Assembly: GCF_002699855.1 (NCBI RefSeq)
Contig: NZ_LKBW01000280.1
Span: 1 to 34,971, forward strand
DNA from: Pseudomonas amygdali
Lineage (GTDB): Bacteria > Pseudomonadota > Gammaproteobacteria > Pseudomonadales > Pseudomonadaceae
Direction: 5' to 3'
Length of the DNA: 34,971 bases
Shown here: piece after piece, positions 1 to 10,308 of the stretch
Layout: each line of letters begins with the position of its first letter
How positions within the stretch are numbered: position 1 is the stretch's first letter
Translations under genes and position numbers: made by a program
The notes under the pieces: model-generated
Database searches by the model: none
Told to the model about the DNA's origin: nothing
Seen by the model: the letters and a program-made list of their open reading frames with translations, nothing else

Positions 1-61
1 CAGGATGCAGGCCGCCAAGGCAGCGTAAGTGGATAATTGTCCAACCTTCGGGGGGCATACC

Positions 62-101
62 ACTCCAGCGTGGGAATGCCGTGCGTGACGCTCCGCGTCA
101 C
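62..101. repeat. Dispersed P. syringae-type intergenic palindromic repeat, copy 1
   Basis: The stretch has a block beginning CTCCAGCGTGGGAATGCC, a short spacer, and then the perfect inverted repeat GTGACGC-TCC-GCGTCAC (85-101). The same two blocks in the same order recur at 23885-23921. Repeats of this kind are common between Pseudomonas genes. The rest of 1-181 shows no recognisable gene. Confidence 0.7.
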
Positions 102-181
102 AAATCTGCGCCGCGCCGCGTAGCACGATAGTTGAGGTTATCGCCCACGCTGAGGATGGGCACGATAGGGGACCAAAAGCC

Positions 182-1678
<1,497 letters not shown>

Positions 1679-1783
1679 TCAACGAAGCGGCGGCCTGCCT
1701 GGCTCGTCGGGCGTGTTGCAACGGTCAGAACCCGTAGACCGGGTCCCTGGGTGGTAGTTCTGGTGATCGGGGCTGCGCCCGGA

Positions 1784-2449
1784 CTATCGGTTCCGGCTTC
1801 GCTCGAAGGCGGCCAGAATCGTTCGTTCCGATTGCACCAGATAATCCTCAAGCATGCGCGTCGCCTCATCGGTCTTGCCCGCGTCAAGGCGCCCGAGTAC
1901 CGCTGCATTCATGTCCAGATAGGGCGAATGCAGAAGCTCCGGGTCGTTGAGCAGCCCGAAGGCCAGGCGCAACTCTGCTGATATCTGCGCATAAAACGCC
2001 GCCAGTCGCGGGCTGTCGGACAGCTCGACGATGGCCTTGTGAAACATCATGTTGGCGGTGCCCATGGCAATCCAGTCCTTGGCCTCACGCGCCTGCACGC
2101 CGGCCTCGACCGCATTGCGCATGTGCAGCACACCGGGATGCTGTGGATAAGCCTGGGCAATCGCCCTGCATTCGATAAAGCGCCGGATGCGATAAATATC
2201 GATGATCGAAGCCATGTCAGGCTTGGCCACAGTCACGCCGCGGTTGGGTTCATGAGTGAGCAAACCCTCGCGGGTCAGAATTCTGAAAGCTTCTCTCAAG
2301 GTATTGCGGGAAATCTGCAGGCTTTCGGCCAGCGCCGCTTCCGAAAGGCGTTGACCGGGAACCAGCTCACCCTCGACCAGCATTCTGCGAAGCTCTGTGG
2401 TGATGGATTCTCCAAGCGTACGAGGGAGGAGAGAGGCAGCGTCATTCAT
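1784..2449 (-). CDS. GntR-family transcriptional regulator, FCD (FadR) subfamily
   Basis: This is a DNA-binding repressor or activator of 221 aa. Residues about 10-75 form the winged helix, with the typical GQRLSEAALAESLQISRNTL helix-turn-helix followed by EAFRILTREGLLTHEPNRG. The rest is an all-helical FCD ligand domain with scattered His and Asp residues that may bind a metal or carboxylate. It is divergent from the pxp operon and separated from it by a palindrome-rich gap, so it most likely controls that operon, with 5-oxoproline or a related acid as effector (inference). The ATG at 2449 (MNDAASLLPRTLGES) matches family starts. An in-frame GTG at 2488 would add 13 residues; neither has a strong ribosome binding site. 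Confidence 0.85.
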   Translation of the reverse strand: MNDAASLLPRTLGESITTELRRMLVEGELVPGQRLSEAALAESLQISRNTLREAFRILTREGLLTHEPNRGVTVAKPDMASIIDIYRIRRFIECRAIAQAYPQHPGVLHMRNAVEAGVQAREAKDWIAMGTANMMFHKAIVELSDSPRLAAFYAQISAELRLAFGLLNDPELLHSPYLDMNAAVLGRLDAGKTDEATRMLEDYLVQSERTILAAFERSRNR

Positions 2450-2559
2450 AAAGGGTCCGGATAAGGAAAAGCCGAGTCGATATTCCACGACAGCTCATTG
2501 GCTGGCAAGGACGAAGGCCATCCGATGCTTCATCAGGTAGCACACTTGAGTTCAAGCGT

Positions 2560-2609
2560 AACAATATGGTGAGCATTGTTGATCCATAACATATGGATTG
2601 TTCAACAAT
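2560..2609. promoter_or_regulatory. Probable operator cluster between gntR and the pxp operon
   Basis: Four copies of AACAAT/ATTGTT lie here: 2560-2565, 2575-2580, and the near-perfect palindrome ATTGTT-C-AACAAT at 2597-2609. A further inverted repeat, CCATA-ACA-TATGG, is at 2584-2596. The surrounding 2550-2640 is AT-rich compared with its flanks. The position in the divergent gap suggests binding by the adjacent GntR protein (inference). No clear -35/-10 pair could be chosen. Confidence 0.55.
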
Positions 2610-2702
2610 ATTATCTTTATGTATCTACAACTTGGCGCTGTTTAATGCCCTTTGGCATGCTCATTGCTCTGGCAGGTTACCTCTCATCTCAGGAATGCCG
2701 CC

Positions 2703-3935
2703 GTGACACAGACTGCCAATGAGTTCACCGAGGCGCGTCGCGCCTCATTGATCGCCGCGATCTTCATGATGGCGACCTCTGCCATCGGCCCAGGATTTCT
2801 GACCCAGACAGCCACGTTCACCGCGACCCTGGGGGCGGCGTTTGCCTTCGGCATTCTGGCGTCGATCCTGATCGACTTCGTGGTGCAGTTGAATGTCTGG
2901 CGCATCGTGACGCTGACCAGAATGCGCGCGGCCGATCTGGCCAACGCAGCGATCCCGGGCAGTGGTTATCTGCTCGCGGTACTGGTCATCTTCGGCGGCC
3001 TGGTGTTCAGTCTGGGCAACATCGCCGGTGCGGACCTGGGCTTGAATGCGTTGACCGGTCTTGACCCCAAATGGGGGGGCGCCTTGAGTGCGCTGATCGC
3101 CATTGCGATCTTCTCGTCGCACCGTGCGGGTATTGCGATGGATCGCATCATGATGGTGCTGGGCACCTTGAAGGTCTGCCTGATCCTCTTCGCCGCCTTT
3201 GCCTCGCATCCGCCGCTGGGCGAGGCTCTGCGCCAGACGATCCTGCCGGACATGGTCGATTTCGCGGCCATCACCACCATCGTCGGCGGCACGGTCGGTG
3301 GCTATATCACTTACGCCGGTGCTCACCGCTTGCTGGATCGCGGCACCGTCGGGGTCGAGAACATCGATGTAGTGTCCAAGGCGGCGCTGACCGGTATTCT
3401 GGTCACCGGGGTTGTCCGTTACATACTTTTTCTGGCAATCCTCGGCGTGGTCGCCAGCGGCGTTGTCATCGATGTATCCGGCCAGGGCGCAAACCCTGCG
3501 GCCCAGGCGTTCACCGCTGCCGCTGGCAACTTCGGCCTGATCATGTTCGGCCTGGTGCTCTGGGCGGCCGACATCAGCAGCGTGATCGGCGCGTCCTATA
3601 CTTCGATGTCGTTCATCACGGTATTTTCCAAACGCATCACCGAGCGCGTGCGCAACCTGGCAACTGTCGGCTTTATCCTGATCACCGTGGTCGTATACGT
3701 CATGTGGGGCAAACCACCGGCTGCGCTGCTGGTGTTTGCCGGTGGCTTCAACGGCTTGATTCTGCCACTGGGCCTGAGCATTTTCATGTACGTGGGCTGG
3801 CGTCGGTCCGACATGATGGACGGCTACCACTACCCGCGCTGGCTATTGGTGCTGGGCGTGCTGACCTGTCTGCTGTCGTGGTACATGGCGTTCAAATCGG
3901 CGGGAGCCATCTTTGCTTTCATCAATGCAGCCTGA
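2703..3935 (+). CDS. NRAMP-related membrane transporter of the 5-oxoproline operon (YcsG-like)
   Basis: This is an inner-membrane protein of 410 aa with about 11 hydrophobic segments. The NRAMP relationship shows in the first membrane segment, SAIGPGFLTQTATFTATLG, and in the general helix pattern. The family's metal-binding DPGN motif in that segment is absent, and the sixth-helix region reads GGYITYAGAHRLLDRG, with no MPHN. It is therefore unlikely to be an ordinary Mn/Fe importer. Relatives occupy the same place in Bacillus ycsF-ycsG-ycsI-kip loci, so transport of 5-oxoproline or a related acid is plausible (inference). I chose GTG at 2703 because AGGA lies seven bases upstream; an ATG at 2652 has no such site. 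It is the first gene of the operon, 15 bases before pxpA. Confidence 0.8.
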   Translation: MTQTANEFTEARRASLIAAIFMMATSAIGPGFLTQTATFTATLGAAFAFGILASILIDFVVQLNVWRIVTLTRMRAADLANAAIPGSGYLLAVLVIFGGLVFSLGNIAGADLGLNALTGLDPKWGGALSALIAIAIFSSHRAGIAMDRIMMVLGTLKVCLILFAAFASHPPLGEALRQTILPDMVDFAAITTIVGGTVGGYITYAGAHRLLDRGTVGVENIDVVSKAALTGILVTGVVRYILFLAILGVVASGVVIDVSGQGANPAAQAFTAAAGNFGLIMFGLVLWAADISSVIGASYTSMSFITVFSKRITERVRNLATVGFILITVVVYVMWGKPPAALLVFAGGFNGLILPLGLSIFMYVGWRRSDMMDGYHYPRWLLVLGVLTCLLSWYMAFKSAGAIFAFINAA

Positions 3936-3950
3936 TTTCGGAGAATAAAA

Positions 3951-4715
3951 ATGCCTGCAATAGACCTCAACAGTGATCTCGGTGAAAGCTTCGGCGCCTG
4001 GAGCATGGGCGACGACGAGGCGATTCTCGATGTGGTCAGCAGCGCCAATGTGGCCTGCGGTTTTCATGCTGGTGATCCAGCCGGCATCCTGCGCACCCTT
4101 GAGGCCGCTGCGGCCCGGGGCGTGGCCATTGGTGCGCATGTGGCTTACCCGGACCTCGTCGGGTTTGGTCGCCGCAACATGGACATCCCAAGCGACCAAC
4201 TGACGGCCGACGTCATTTACCAGATCGGCGCGCTTCAGGGGCTGGCGCGCAGCGCTGGTACCAGCGTGACATACGTCAAACCCCACGGCGCGCTGTACAA
4301 TACCATCGCTGGCGATCAGCGCCAGGCAGCGGCGGTCATTCAGGCGCTGCTGCGCATCGACCCTGCGCTGAAGCTGGTGTGTCTGGCCAATTCGCCACTG
4401 CTCGGCTGGGCGCGGGAAGCCGGACTGGCGTGCGTTGCCGAAGCGTTCGCCGACCGCGCCTATACCGCTGAAGGCGCGCTGGTCTCACGCTCGCGGCCCG
4501 GTGCCGTGCTGCACAACGCCGAGCTGATCGCCGAACGCATGCTGCGTCTGGTGCGCGACGGGGTTATCGAGGCTGAAGACGGCCGCGAAATCAGCCTGCA
4601 AGCCGATTCTATCTGCGTACACGGCGACAGCCCGGGCGCGGTGAACATCGCCCGCATCCTGAAAGACCGTTTGCACGACGCAGGCGTTACCGTCCGCGCA
4701 TTCAATAGGGGCTGA
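3951..4715 (+). CDS. pxpA: 5-oxoprolinase subunit A (LamB/YcsF family)
   Basis: This is one subunit of the prokaryotic ATP-dependent 5-oxoprolinase, which opens 5-oxoproline (pyroglutamate) to glutamate in the cytoplasm. At 254 aa it has the family length. The N-terminal signature [12 protein letters not shown] is followed by [12 protein letters not shown] and [15 protein letters not shown], all typical of the family and probably lining the active site. KPHGALYN follows at about residue 108. GGAG lies eight bases before the ATG. It sits second in the operon; the stop is two bases before the next start, so translation is probably coupled. Confidence 0.93.
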   Translation: MPAIDLNSDLGESFGAWSMGDDEAILDVVSSANVACGFHAGDPAGILRTLEAAAARGVAIGAHVAYPDLVGFGRRNMDIPSDQLTADVIYQIGALQGLARSAGTSVTYVKPHGALYNTIAGDQRQAAAVIQALLRIDPALKLVCLANSPLLGWAREAGLACVAEAFADRAYTAEGALVSRSRPGAVLHNAELIAERMLRLVRDGVIEAEDGREISLQADSICVHGDSPGAVNIARILKDRLHDAGVTVRAFNRG

Positions 4716-4717
4716 TC

Positions 4718-5515
4718 ATGAACAACACCTTGCAACACGCCCGTCAGGCGGCTATCGACGCACGTGCCCGCTATCGACAAGGGTTTGTTTCGCCAACCGC
4801 AGGTCAGGCTCCCGGTTTGACCCAGTGCAACATGATCACGCTGCCGCGCGACTGGGCCTATGACTTTCTGCTGTTCGCCCAGCGCAACCCGCAAGCCTGT
4901 CCGGTGCTGGATGTGACCGAGCCCTGCAGTTACACCACGTTGCTGGCCGAGCAGGCCGATCTGCGCACCGACCTGCCGTTGTATCGGGTCTGGCGTGATG
5001 GGCAACTGGCTGAAGAAGTCAGCGACGCCAGCGAAATCTGGGCGCAGCACGGCGATCTGGTCAGTTTTCTGATCGGCTGCAGCTTCACCTTCGAAACCGA
5101 CCTGATGAACGCCGGGATCGACGTGCGCCATATCAGCGAAGGCTGCAACGTACCGATGTACCGCAGCAATCGTGTCTGTCGACCTGCCGGGCGCTTGCAG
5201 GGAAACATGGTGGTTTCTATGCGGCCCATCGCTGCGGACCGGGTTGCCGAGGCAGCAAGGATCACCGGGCGCTACCCCGGCGTGCACGGCGCGCCGGTGC
5301 ATGTCGGCGAACCTGAGCTGCTTGGCATCAAGGACTTGGCCCATCCGGACTTCGGCGATGCAGTGAGCATCAAGCCCGGCGAGATTCCTGTGTTCTGGGC
5401 CTGCGGCGTGACCCCGCAGGCGGTTGTGATGGCGTCTCGTGTGCCGTTCGCGATTTCCCATGCGCCGGGGCACATGTTCATTACCGATATTCCGGACAGC
5501 TACTACCACGTATAG
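4718..5515 (+). CDS. DUF1445 putative hydro-lyase (YcsI / D-glutamate cyclase family)
   Basis: This is a cytoplasmic protein of 265 aa. It has the family hallmarks [20 protein letters not shown] near residue 20, [20 protein letters not shown], and later [34 protein letters not shown] and [14 protein letters not shown]. Members related to the vertebrate D-glutamate cyclase convert D-glutamate to 5-oxo-D-proline. In this operon it would connect D-glutamate and 5-oxoproline metabolism (inference). Bacillus has the same order, ycsF-ycsG-ycsI-kipI-kipA, with homologues of every gene here. The start ATG follows the pxpA stop by two bases. Confidence 0.88.
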   Translation: MNNTLQHARQAAIDARARYRQGFVSPTAGQAPGLTQCNMITLPRDWAYDFLLFAQRNPQACPVLDVTEPCSYTTLLAEQADLRTDLPLYRVWRDGQLAEEVSDASEIWAQHGDLVSFLIGCSFTFETDLMNAGIDVRHISEGCNVPMYRSNRVCRPAGRLQGNMVVSMRPIAADRVAEAARITGRYPGVHGAPVHVGEPELLGIKDLAHPDFGDAVSIKPGEIPVFWACGVTPQAVVMASRVPFAISHAPGHMFITDIPDSYYHV

Positions 5516-5524
5516 GAGAGGCTC

Positions 5525-7129
5525 ATGCGTTTCTACCCGGCCAACCTGGACGCGCTCCTGGTTGAACTGTCGAACCTGGACGAGACTCTGGCCCTGTTCG
5601 AATCGCTACAGCAGATGCCCATTTTCGGCGTGGAGGAAATCGTTCCGGCGGCCCGGACGTTGCTGGTGCATTTTCGTCCGTCTGCCATCGGTTTCGAGGC
5701 GCTGGCGGCGCAGATTGCCTCGCGTGACATTCGCGGCAGCGCTCGCGAGCCCGGCAAGCTGATTGAAATACCCGTGCATTACAACGGTGAAGACCTGGCT
5801 GATGTGGCACGCGAGCTGGACATCAGCGTTGACGAAGTGATCAAGCGTCACACCGGCAGCGACTACAACGTTGCCTTCTGTGGCTTTGCGCCCGGTTTTG
5901 CCTACCTCAGTGGCGGTGCCGGCTTTGTCGTGCCGCGGCGCAGCACGCCGCGCACGCGCATTCCGGCTGGTGCAGTGGCGTTGGCCGGTGGTTTCAGCGG
6001 CATTTATCCACAGGCCAGCCCCGGTGGCTGGCAGATCATCGGCGTGACTCACTCAAAAATGTGGGATCTGGGCCGCGACGAGCCAGCCTTGCTTCAGCCT
6101 GGCTATCGCGTGCGCTTTCAAGACGCCGGTCCGCTGCCCGTGACCAGCGTTTCGGTTGCTGCGCCCGTTCGTCAGCAGGCGTCGACAATCACCGAAGACT
6201 ATCTGCAAGTCGTTACGCCGGGTTTGCAGACCCTGTTTCAGGACCTGGGTCGTCCTGGTCGGGCAGGGCAGGGTGTTTCCGCATCAGGCGCGCTGGATCG
6301 CGGCGCATTACGTGCGGCCAATCGCGCAGTAGGCAACGAGCCGGGCACTGCTTGTCTGGAAATTCTCATGGGTGGCCTGACGTTTACCTGTCAGGGCCAG
6401 GCCGTGGTAGCGGTTACCGGTGCTCAGGCGCCTGTCGAGGTGCTGACGGCTGATGGCCAACGCATGCAGCCGCCGCTTTACGCGCCGTTTTCGTTGCAGA
6501 GCGGCGATCAGGTGAGCATCGGTTCGCCCACCGCAGGCTTGCGCAGTTATCTGGCCGTGCGCGGCGGTTTTGTCCACGAGCCGGTGCTGGGTAGTCTGTC
6601 CACCGACACGCTGGCCCAGGTGGGGCCCGCAGCGCTGGCGGCGGGTGACCGGCTGGGCTTCAGGCGCAGAACCGGTGGTGCTGCGGTGTCGACTGGCGAA
6701 CAACCGGCCTTCGATATGCCGCGTAATGATCAGGTCATTACGCTGGATGTGGTCATGGGGCCGCGCAGCGACTGGTTCACCGCCGAGGCGCAGGCGTTGC
6801 TTACGCAGCAGACCTGGCTGGTCACACCGCAATCCAACCGGATCGGTATCCGCCTGGCGGGCGAGCAGTCGCTTGCGCGCGCCGTCAGTGGCGAACTGCC
6901 CAGCGAGGGCACCACGGTCGGTGCCATTCAGGTGCCGCCCAGTGGCCAGCCGGTACTGTTTCTGGCGGACCACCCGTTGACGGGCGGTTACCCGGTCATC
7001 GGCGCAGTCGCTACCTATCACCTGGACAAGGCCGGGCAGATTCCGGTCAATGCCCGCATTCGTTTCAACCCGCTGAGCGCCTTCGAGCCAGTGCGCTCCG
7101 CCACTTCAGACGAGACCAATAACAGATGA
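5525..7129 (+). CDS. pxpB-pxpC: 5-oxoprolinase subunits B and C fused (KipI-KipA, AHS1-AHS2 domains)
   Basis: This 534-aa protein carries both remaining 5-oxoprolinase subunits in one chain. Residues about 1-220 are the AHS1/PxpB part, with the motifs [20 protein letters not shown] and [20 protein letters not shown]. Residues about 225-520 are the AHS2/PxpC part, beginning [17 protein letters not shown] and with [22 protein letters not shown] and [21 protein letters not shown]1 and AHS2 also form the carboxyltransferase half of urea carboxylase. In many bacteria the two are separate genes, so the fusion is worth noting. AGGAGAGG precedes the ATG by a few bases. The stop overlaps the next start as ATGA. 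Confidence 0.92.
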   Translation: MRFYPANLDALLVELSNLDETLALFESLQQMPIFGVEEIVPAARTLLVHFRPSAIGFEALAAQIASRDIRGSAREPGKLIEIPVHYNGEDLADVARELDISVDEVIKRHTGSDYNVAFCGFAPGFAYLSGGAGFVVPRRSTPRTRIPAGAVALAGGFSGIYPQASPGGWQIIGVTHSKMWDLGRDEPALLQPGYRVRFQDAGPLPVTSVSVAAPVRQQASTITEDYLQVVTPGLQTLFQDLGRPGRAGQGVSASGALDRGALRAANRAVGNEPGTACLEILMGGLTFTCQGQAVVAVTGAQAPVEVLTADGQRMQPPLYAPFSLQSGDQVSIGSPTAGLRSYLAVRGGFVHEPVLGSLSTDTLAQVGPAALAAGDRLGFRRRTGGAAVSTGEQPAFDMPRNDQVITLDVVMGPRSDWFTAEAQALLTQQTWLVTPQSNRIGIRLAGEQSLARAVSGELPSEGTTVGAIQVPPSGQPVLFLADHPLTGGYPVIGAVATYHLDKAGQIPVNARIRFNPLSAFEPVRSATSDETNNR

Positions 7130-8865
7130 AAAAGGTTCTGATTGCCAACCGTGGCGAAATTGCCGTGCGTATTGCCCGCGCCTGCCGTGACTATGGGGTT
7201 GCCTCGGTGGCCGTGTATGCCGATGCCGATATCGACGCGCTGCATGTGTGTCAGGCCGATGAAGCCTACGGGCTGCAAGGTGAGCGCCCGACCGACACCT
7301 ATCTGAACATCGAAAAGCTGCTGGCAGTCGCTGCTCGTGCCGGTGCCGACGCGGTTCACCCAGGTTATGGCTTCCTCTCGGAACGCGCCGACTTTGCCCG
7401 CGCCGTAATCGACGCCGGCCTGACCTGGATCGGCCCGGACCCTGCAACCATCGACGCGCTGGGCGACAAGGTGCAAGCCCGGCGCATCGCTTTGAAAGTC
7501 GGTGCGCCGCTGGTAGCTGGCACTGAAAGCCCGGTGAAAGATGCTTCTGAAGTGCTTGCGTTCGCCGAGCAGTACGGCCTGCCGATTGCCATCAAGGCGG
7601 CATTTGGCGGCGGTGGTCGCGGCCTGAAAGTCGCCTGGAAGCTCGATGAAGTCAGCGAGCTGTACGAGTCTGCGGTGCGTGAAGCGGTGACCGCGTTCGG
7701 TCGTGGCGAGTGCTTCGTCGAACGCTTTCTGGATCGCCCACGGCACATTGAAGCGCAGATCATCGCCGACCGGCATGGCCGGGTGGTTGTGGTCGGCACC
7801 CGGGATTGCTCGTTGCAGCGTCGCAACCAGAAGCTGATCGAGGAAGCCCCGGCCCCTTACCTGACCGACGAGCTGCGCCAGCGCATTCACGAGTCGGCCC
7901 GTGCGGTTTGTGCCGAGGCAGGCTATGTCGGTGCCGGTACGGTGGAATTCCTGCTCAGTGGCGACGGCACCCTGTCATTCCTGGAGGTCAATACGCGCTT
8001 GCAGGTGGAACACCCGGTGACTGAAGAAACCAGCGGTGTGGATCTGGTCATCGAACAACTGCGCGTGGCCGACGGCCTGCCGCTGTCGTTCGACGGTACG
8101 CCGGTACCGCGCGGCCATAGCTTCGAATTCCGCATCAACGCCGAAGATGCAGGCAACGGCTTCCTGCCGACCCCGGGCACCATCGACGTGTTTCAGCCAC
8201 CGTCCGGACCGGGCGTGCGGCTGGACACCGGCGTGACAGAAGGCTCGCGAGTGTCAGCGAACTTCGATTCGATGATCGCCAAACTGATCGTCACCGGCGC
8301 AACCCGCGAACAGGCCATCAGCCGCGCCCGCCGTGCGTTGGCCGAGTTCAAGGTGGAAGGCGTGGCCACCGTGCTGCCGTTCCATCGGGCGGTCATGGAC
8401 CATGATGACTTCACGGCGTCCAATACCTTTGCCGTCCACACCCGCTGGATCGAAACCGACTTCGCCGAACACGTCACCCTCGCACCGCGCAGCGCTGCGC
8501 CAGTTGATGCAGGTGTGCTGCGCACCTTCGTCGAAATCGACGGAAAACGCCACGAACTGGGCCTCCCCGCTGCGCTGCTGCGTGGCATGAGCCTGAATTC
8601 GGCTGCACCGGCTGACGCCAGCCAGCCAGCTGCCGACGCCCCTGACCCGCACGCAGTACTGACGCCGGTCGCGGGCAACCTGCATGCCTGGGCGGTTGAA
8701 GACGGTGCGACGGTAGAGAAGGGACAGGTGATCGCGATCATGGAAGCGATGAAGATGGAAACATCGATACTGGCGCCGTGTGCCGGAATCGTGCAGATCA
8801 GCAAGGAGCCTGGCGGGTATCTGGAGGCGAAGGTGGTGATTGGGCGGGTTGAGGCTGCCGACTGA
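7126..8865 (+). CDS. Biotin carboxylase fused to a biotin carboxyl carrier domain
   Basis: The 579-aa cytoplasmic protein would carboxylate its own biotin with ATP and bicarbonate. Residues 1-110 are the N-terminal biotin carboxylase domain ([20 protein letters not shown], then HPGYGFLSE). Residues 115-330 are the ATP-grasp domain, with the GGGGRGLK loop and [14 protein letters not shown]. The biotin carboxylase C-terminal domain extends to about residue 445. After a variable Ala/Pro-rich linker the last 70 residues form a biotinyl domain with EAMKMET; K543 is the biotin site. There is no carboxyltransferase of the acyl-CoA type nearby. The ATGA overlap with the PxpB-PxpC fusion, which has the urea-carboxylase-type carboxyltransferase fold, argues that the two proteins form one enzyme (inference). 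Confidence 0.9.
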   Translation: MKKVLIANRGEIAVRIARACRDYGVASVAVYADADIDALHVCQADEAYGLQGERPTDTYLNIEKLLAVAARAGADAVHPGYGFLSERADFARAVIDAGLTWIGPDPATIDALGDKVQARRIALKVGAPLVAGTESPVKDASEVLAFAEQYGLPIAIKAAFGGGGRGLKVAWKLDEVSELYESAVREAVTAFGRGECFVERFLDRPRHIEAQIIADRHGRVVVVGTRDCSLQRRNQKLIEEAPAPYLTDELRQRIHESARAVCAEAGYVGAGTVEFLLSGDGTLSFLEVNTRLQVEHPVTEETSGVDLVIEQLRVADGLPLSFDGTPVPRGHSFEFRINAEDAGNGFLPTPGTIDVFQPPSGPGVRLDTGVTEGSRVSANFDSMIAKLIVTGATREQAISRARRALAEFKVEGVATVLPFHRAVMDHDDFTASNTFAVHTRWIETDFAEHVTLAPRSAAPVDAGVLRTFVEIDGKRHELGLPAALLRGMSLNSAAPADASQPAADAPDPHAVLTPVAGNLHAWAVEDGATVEKGQVIAIMEAMKMETSILAPCAGIVQISKEPGGYLEAKVVIGRVEAAD

Positions 8866-8922
8866 TCGGGTTGTTAGGTGCTCCGCACAACCGGGTGTTG
8901 CCGCTCGGTTGATGCGTGTTTT

Positions 8923-9510
8923 TCAAGGTAAGTCAGAGATCACCTGCGGCACGGCAACAGACAGATACCACCTCCAAAAAGCACGCCGCAATTCCGGGTT
9001 GCCATCATCTGACAACCCACCTGCGAACGCGGATGCGACTAAATAATCAGGCTCAAATGCTTCAGGAACCAGGTCTTGATCGCGTTGGTCGGCGCCAAAC
9101 TGAACATCGGAAACCGCCGTTACGATTGAATTTGCAGCCGCGTGCGCGACGAACATCGCAGGCCACTCATCGGGTTCATAGCATTCATTCTCGACCAAAG
9201 ATACATAAAAACCATCTCGTACGGCCATCGCGTCGGCCTCATTAAAAGCGCCACTGGCAGCCTGAAGCGCAACAGTCAGAACAGGTTCAATGCGTCGATC
9301 ATTACCAAACTTCTTTGTCCAGAATCCAATGCCGTGTTGCACGCAGACGATATTCAGCTTTGTCAGTATCTGTTTTTGTTCGTTGGTATTTTTGTTTTCA
9401 GTGGTCATCGCCCATAGACGCGTTCGTAGAGGACGTTCTAATTCACCTTTGGGCGAGCTTTGGATTTCAGTCAGGAGTTTTATGATGAGGGTTTCGTGTT
9501 CTTTTTTCAT
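8923..9510 (-). CDS. Imm5-type immunity protein (putative)
   Basis: This is a soluble 195-aa protein without signal peptide. Its C-terminal end, RRAFWRWYLSVAVP, and the preceding pattern (hydrophobic helix with HAAANSIVTAV, then acidic stretch, then ASAFAGG) match my memory of the Imm5 immunity family found beside polymorphic toxins; I could not run a profile search. Such proteins bind and block a cognate secreted toxin. No intact toxin is adjacent on the same strand; only a 54-codon coding relic lies directly upstream. It therefore looks like an orphan immunity gene at the left edge of the toxin island. The ATG is preceded by AGAAG six bases upstream. It converges on the pxp operon, with 57 bases between. 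Confidence 0.6.
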   Translation of the reverse strand: MKKEHETLIIKLLTEIQSSPKGELERPLRTRLWAMTTENKNTNEQKQILTKLNIVCVQHGIGFWTKKFGNDRRIEPVLTVALQAASGAFNEADAMAVRDGFYVSLVENECYEPDEWPAMFVAHAAANSIVTAVSDVQFGADQRDQDLVPEAFEPDYLVASAFAGGLSDDGNPELRRAFWRWYLSVAVPQVISDLP

Positions 9511-9519
9511 TTGAGCTTC

Positions 9520-9684
9520 TTAATCGGGTGGGCAGTATTCTCGTGTGAAGTCATGTGCAAGGTGCTCGGGCTTCAGTATGAGTTTCCTGAACGATTCCGG
9601 CAGCAATTCCTGCTCGGGGTTGGCGAGGTTCTTGAGCTTGAAAAAGCGGCTGTTTTGCAGCAAATGCGCCGCGGGAGAGATCCA
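9520..9684 (-). pseudogene. Short coding relic directly upstream of the Imm5-type gene
   Basis: An open stretch of 54 codons ends 9 bases before the immunity gene start and is in the same frame. Its codons are strongly Pseudomonas-like (mostly C or G in third position), and the translation reads like a real protein end: NSRFFKLKNLANPEQELL, then LKPEHLAHDFTREYCPPD. A stop codon directly precedes the stretch. An excellent Shine-Dalgarno sequence, AAGGAGG (9697-9703), leads to TTG-ATG at 9688/9685 in a neighbouring frame. So this is either a small gene of about 57 codons broken by an early single-base shift, or the last piece of a lost toxin whose immunity gene survives. I do not recognise the family. 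Confidence 0.5.
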
Positions 9685-9704
9685 TCAATATTTGTGCCTC
9701 CTTA

Positions 9705-10308
9705 GAAGCAGAGGGACCAGCCTCTCAGCATTGGCGAGAACTGACAAGTCGTGGTGTGATTCTGGTGCGTAGAGCCTTGAGACTATCAGTGTGTTTGTGA
9801 CATATGGAACTGACAACCACCAACCGTAAAATTCTGAAAATCCCGTAGGAGTTGAACTACAGACGCATTCGACATCTTGCAGTTGCTGGATCCGCTAAGA
9901 AAAAATACGCCTCCGGCCCAATGAAAACAGTCAGTGCATCTGTCAAAGCCGTTACAGCTACTTGAGGCGGAAAAGGAGGCCCGCCAGGTCGTTGCGTCGT
10001 GTCAACCACAGAGATAGCCCCGCATTTTTGGGCGGATACGATGGAGTCTAAGCGTTTTAGATAGAGTGACTACAGGAGCCCTCAGTTATAGTAAATTTCC
10101 AGACGTTATGTCACGTTAAGCGTGAACTCGTTATGGTGATGGCCTATTGTCTCTATTGCGGTCTGTTTCGTAGATGAGAAAAATGAGTCTGTCTTGAGAT
10201 CTGACTCAAGAACTCAGGTTCGATCAAGCTACGTGCACATGGGGCAGGCTGCGTCAATTTTGGGCCCGTCACGCGAGCCTCCTTCAACCCAGGGACAGTG
10301 ATGTGTGA
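9705..10308. other. Gene-free stretch upstream of the DUF6861 toxin
   Basis: I find no convincing gene in these 600 bases, only short open stretches broken in all frames (one near 9951-10015 reads LQLLEAEKEARQVV and may be decayed coding DNA). A perfect 7-bp inverted repeat, TCTTGAG-ATCTGA-CTCAAGA, is at 10192-10211, about 100 bases before the toxin start. It lacks a T-run, so it is more like an operator or RNA stem than a terminator. The promoter of the toxin gene presumably lies here but I could not place it. Confidence 0.4.

Noticed and set aside
2..28. Possible 3' end of a gene entering from the left (RMQAAKAA then stop).
   Set aside because: Only nine codons are visible and other frames are equally open; nothing supports it.
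1769..1794. Near match to an hrp box on the minus strand (GGAACC, 16 bases, CCCC) before selO.
   Set aside because: The second half should be CCACNNA; two of its defined bases differ, and the GGAACC lies inside the end of the gntR gene.
2745..3830. Long open frame opposite the NRAMP-like transporter.
   Set aside because: It is the mirror of a GC-rich gene; composition is His/Asp/Gln/Arg-rich with no domain, and the plus-strand gene is clearly real.
9460..9705. 81-codon plus-strand frame opposite the Imm5-type gene start and the relic.
   Set aside because: The minus-strand readings have far better codon pattern and ribosome binding sites.
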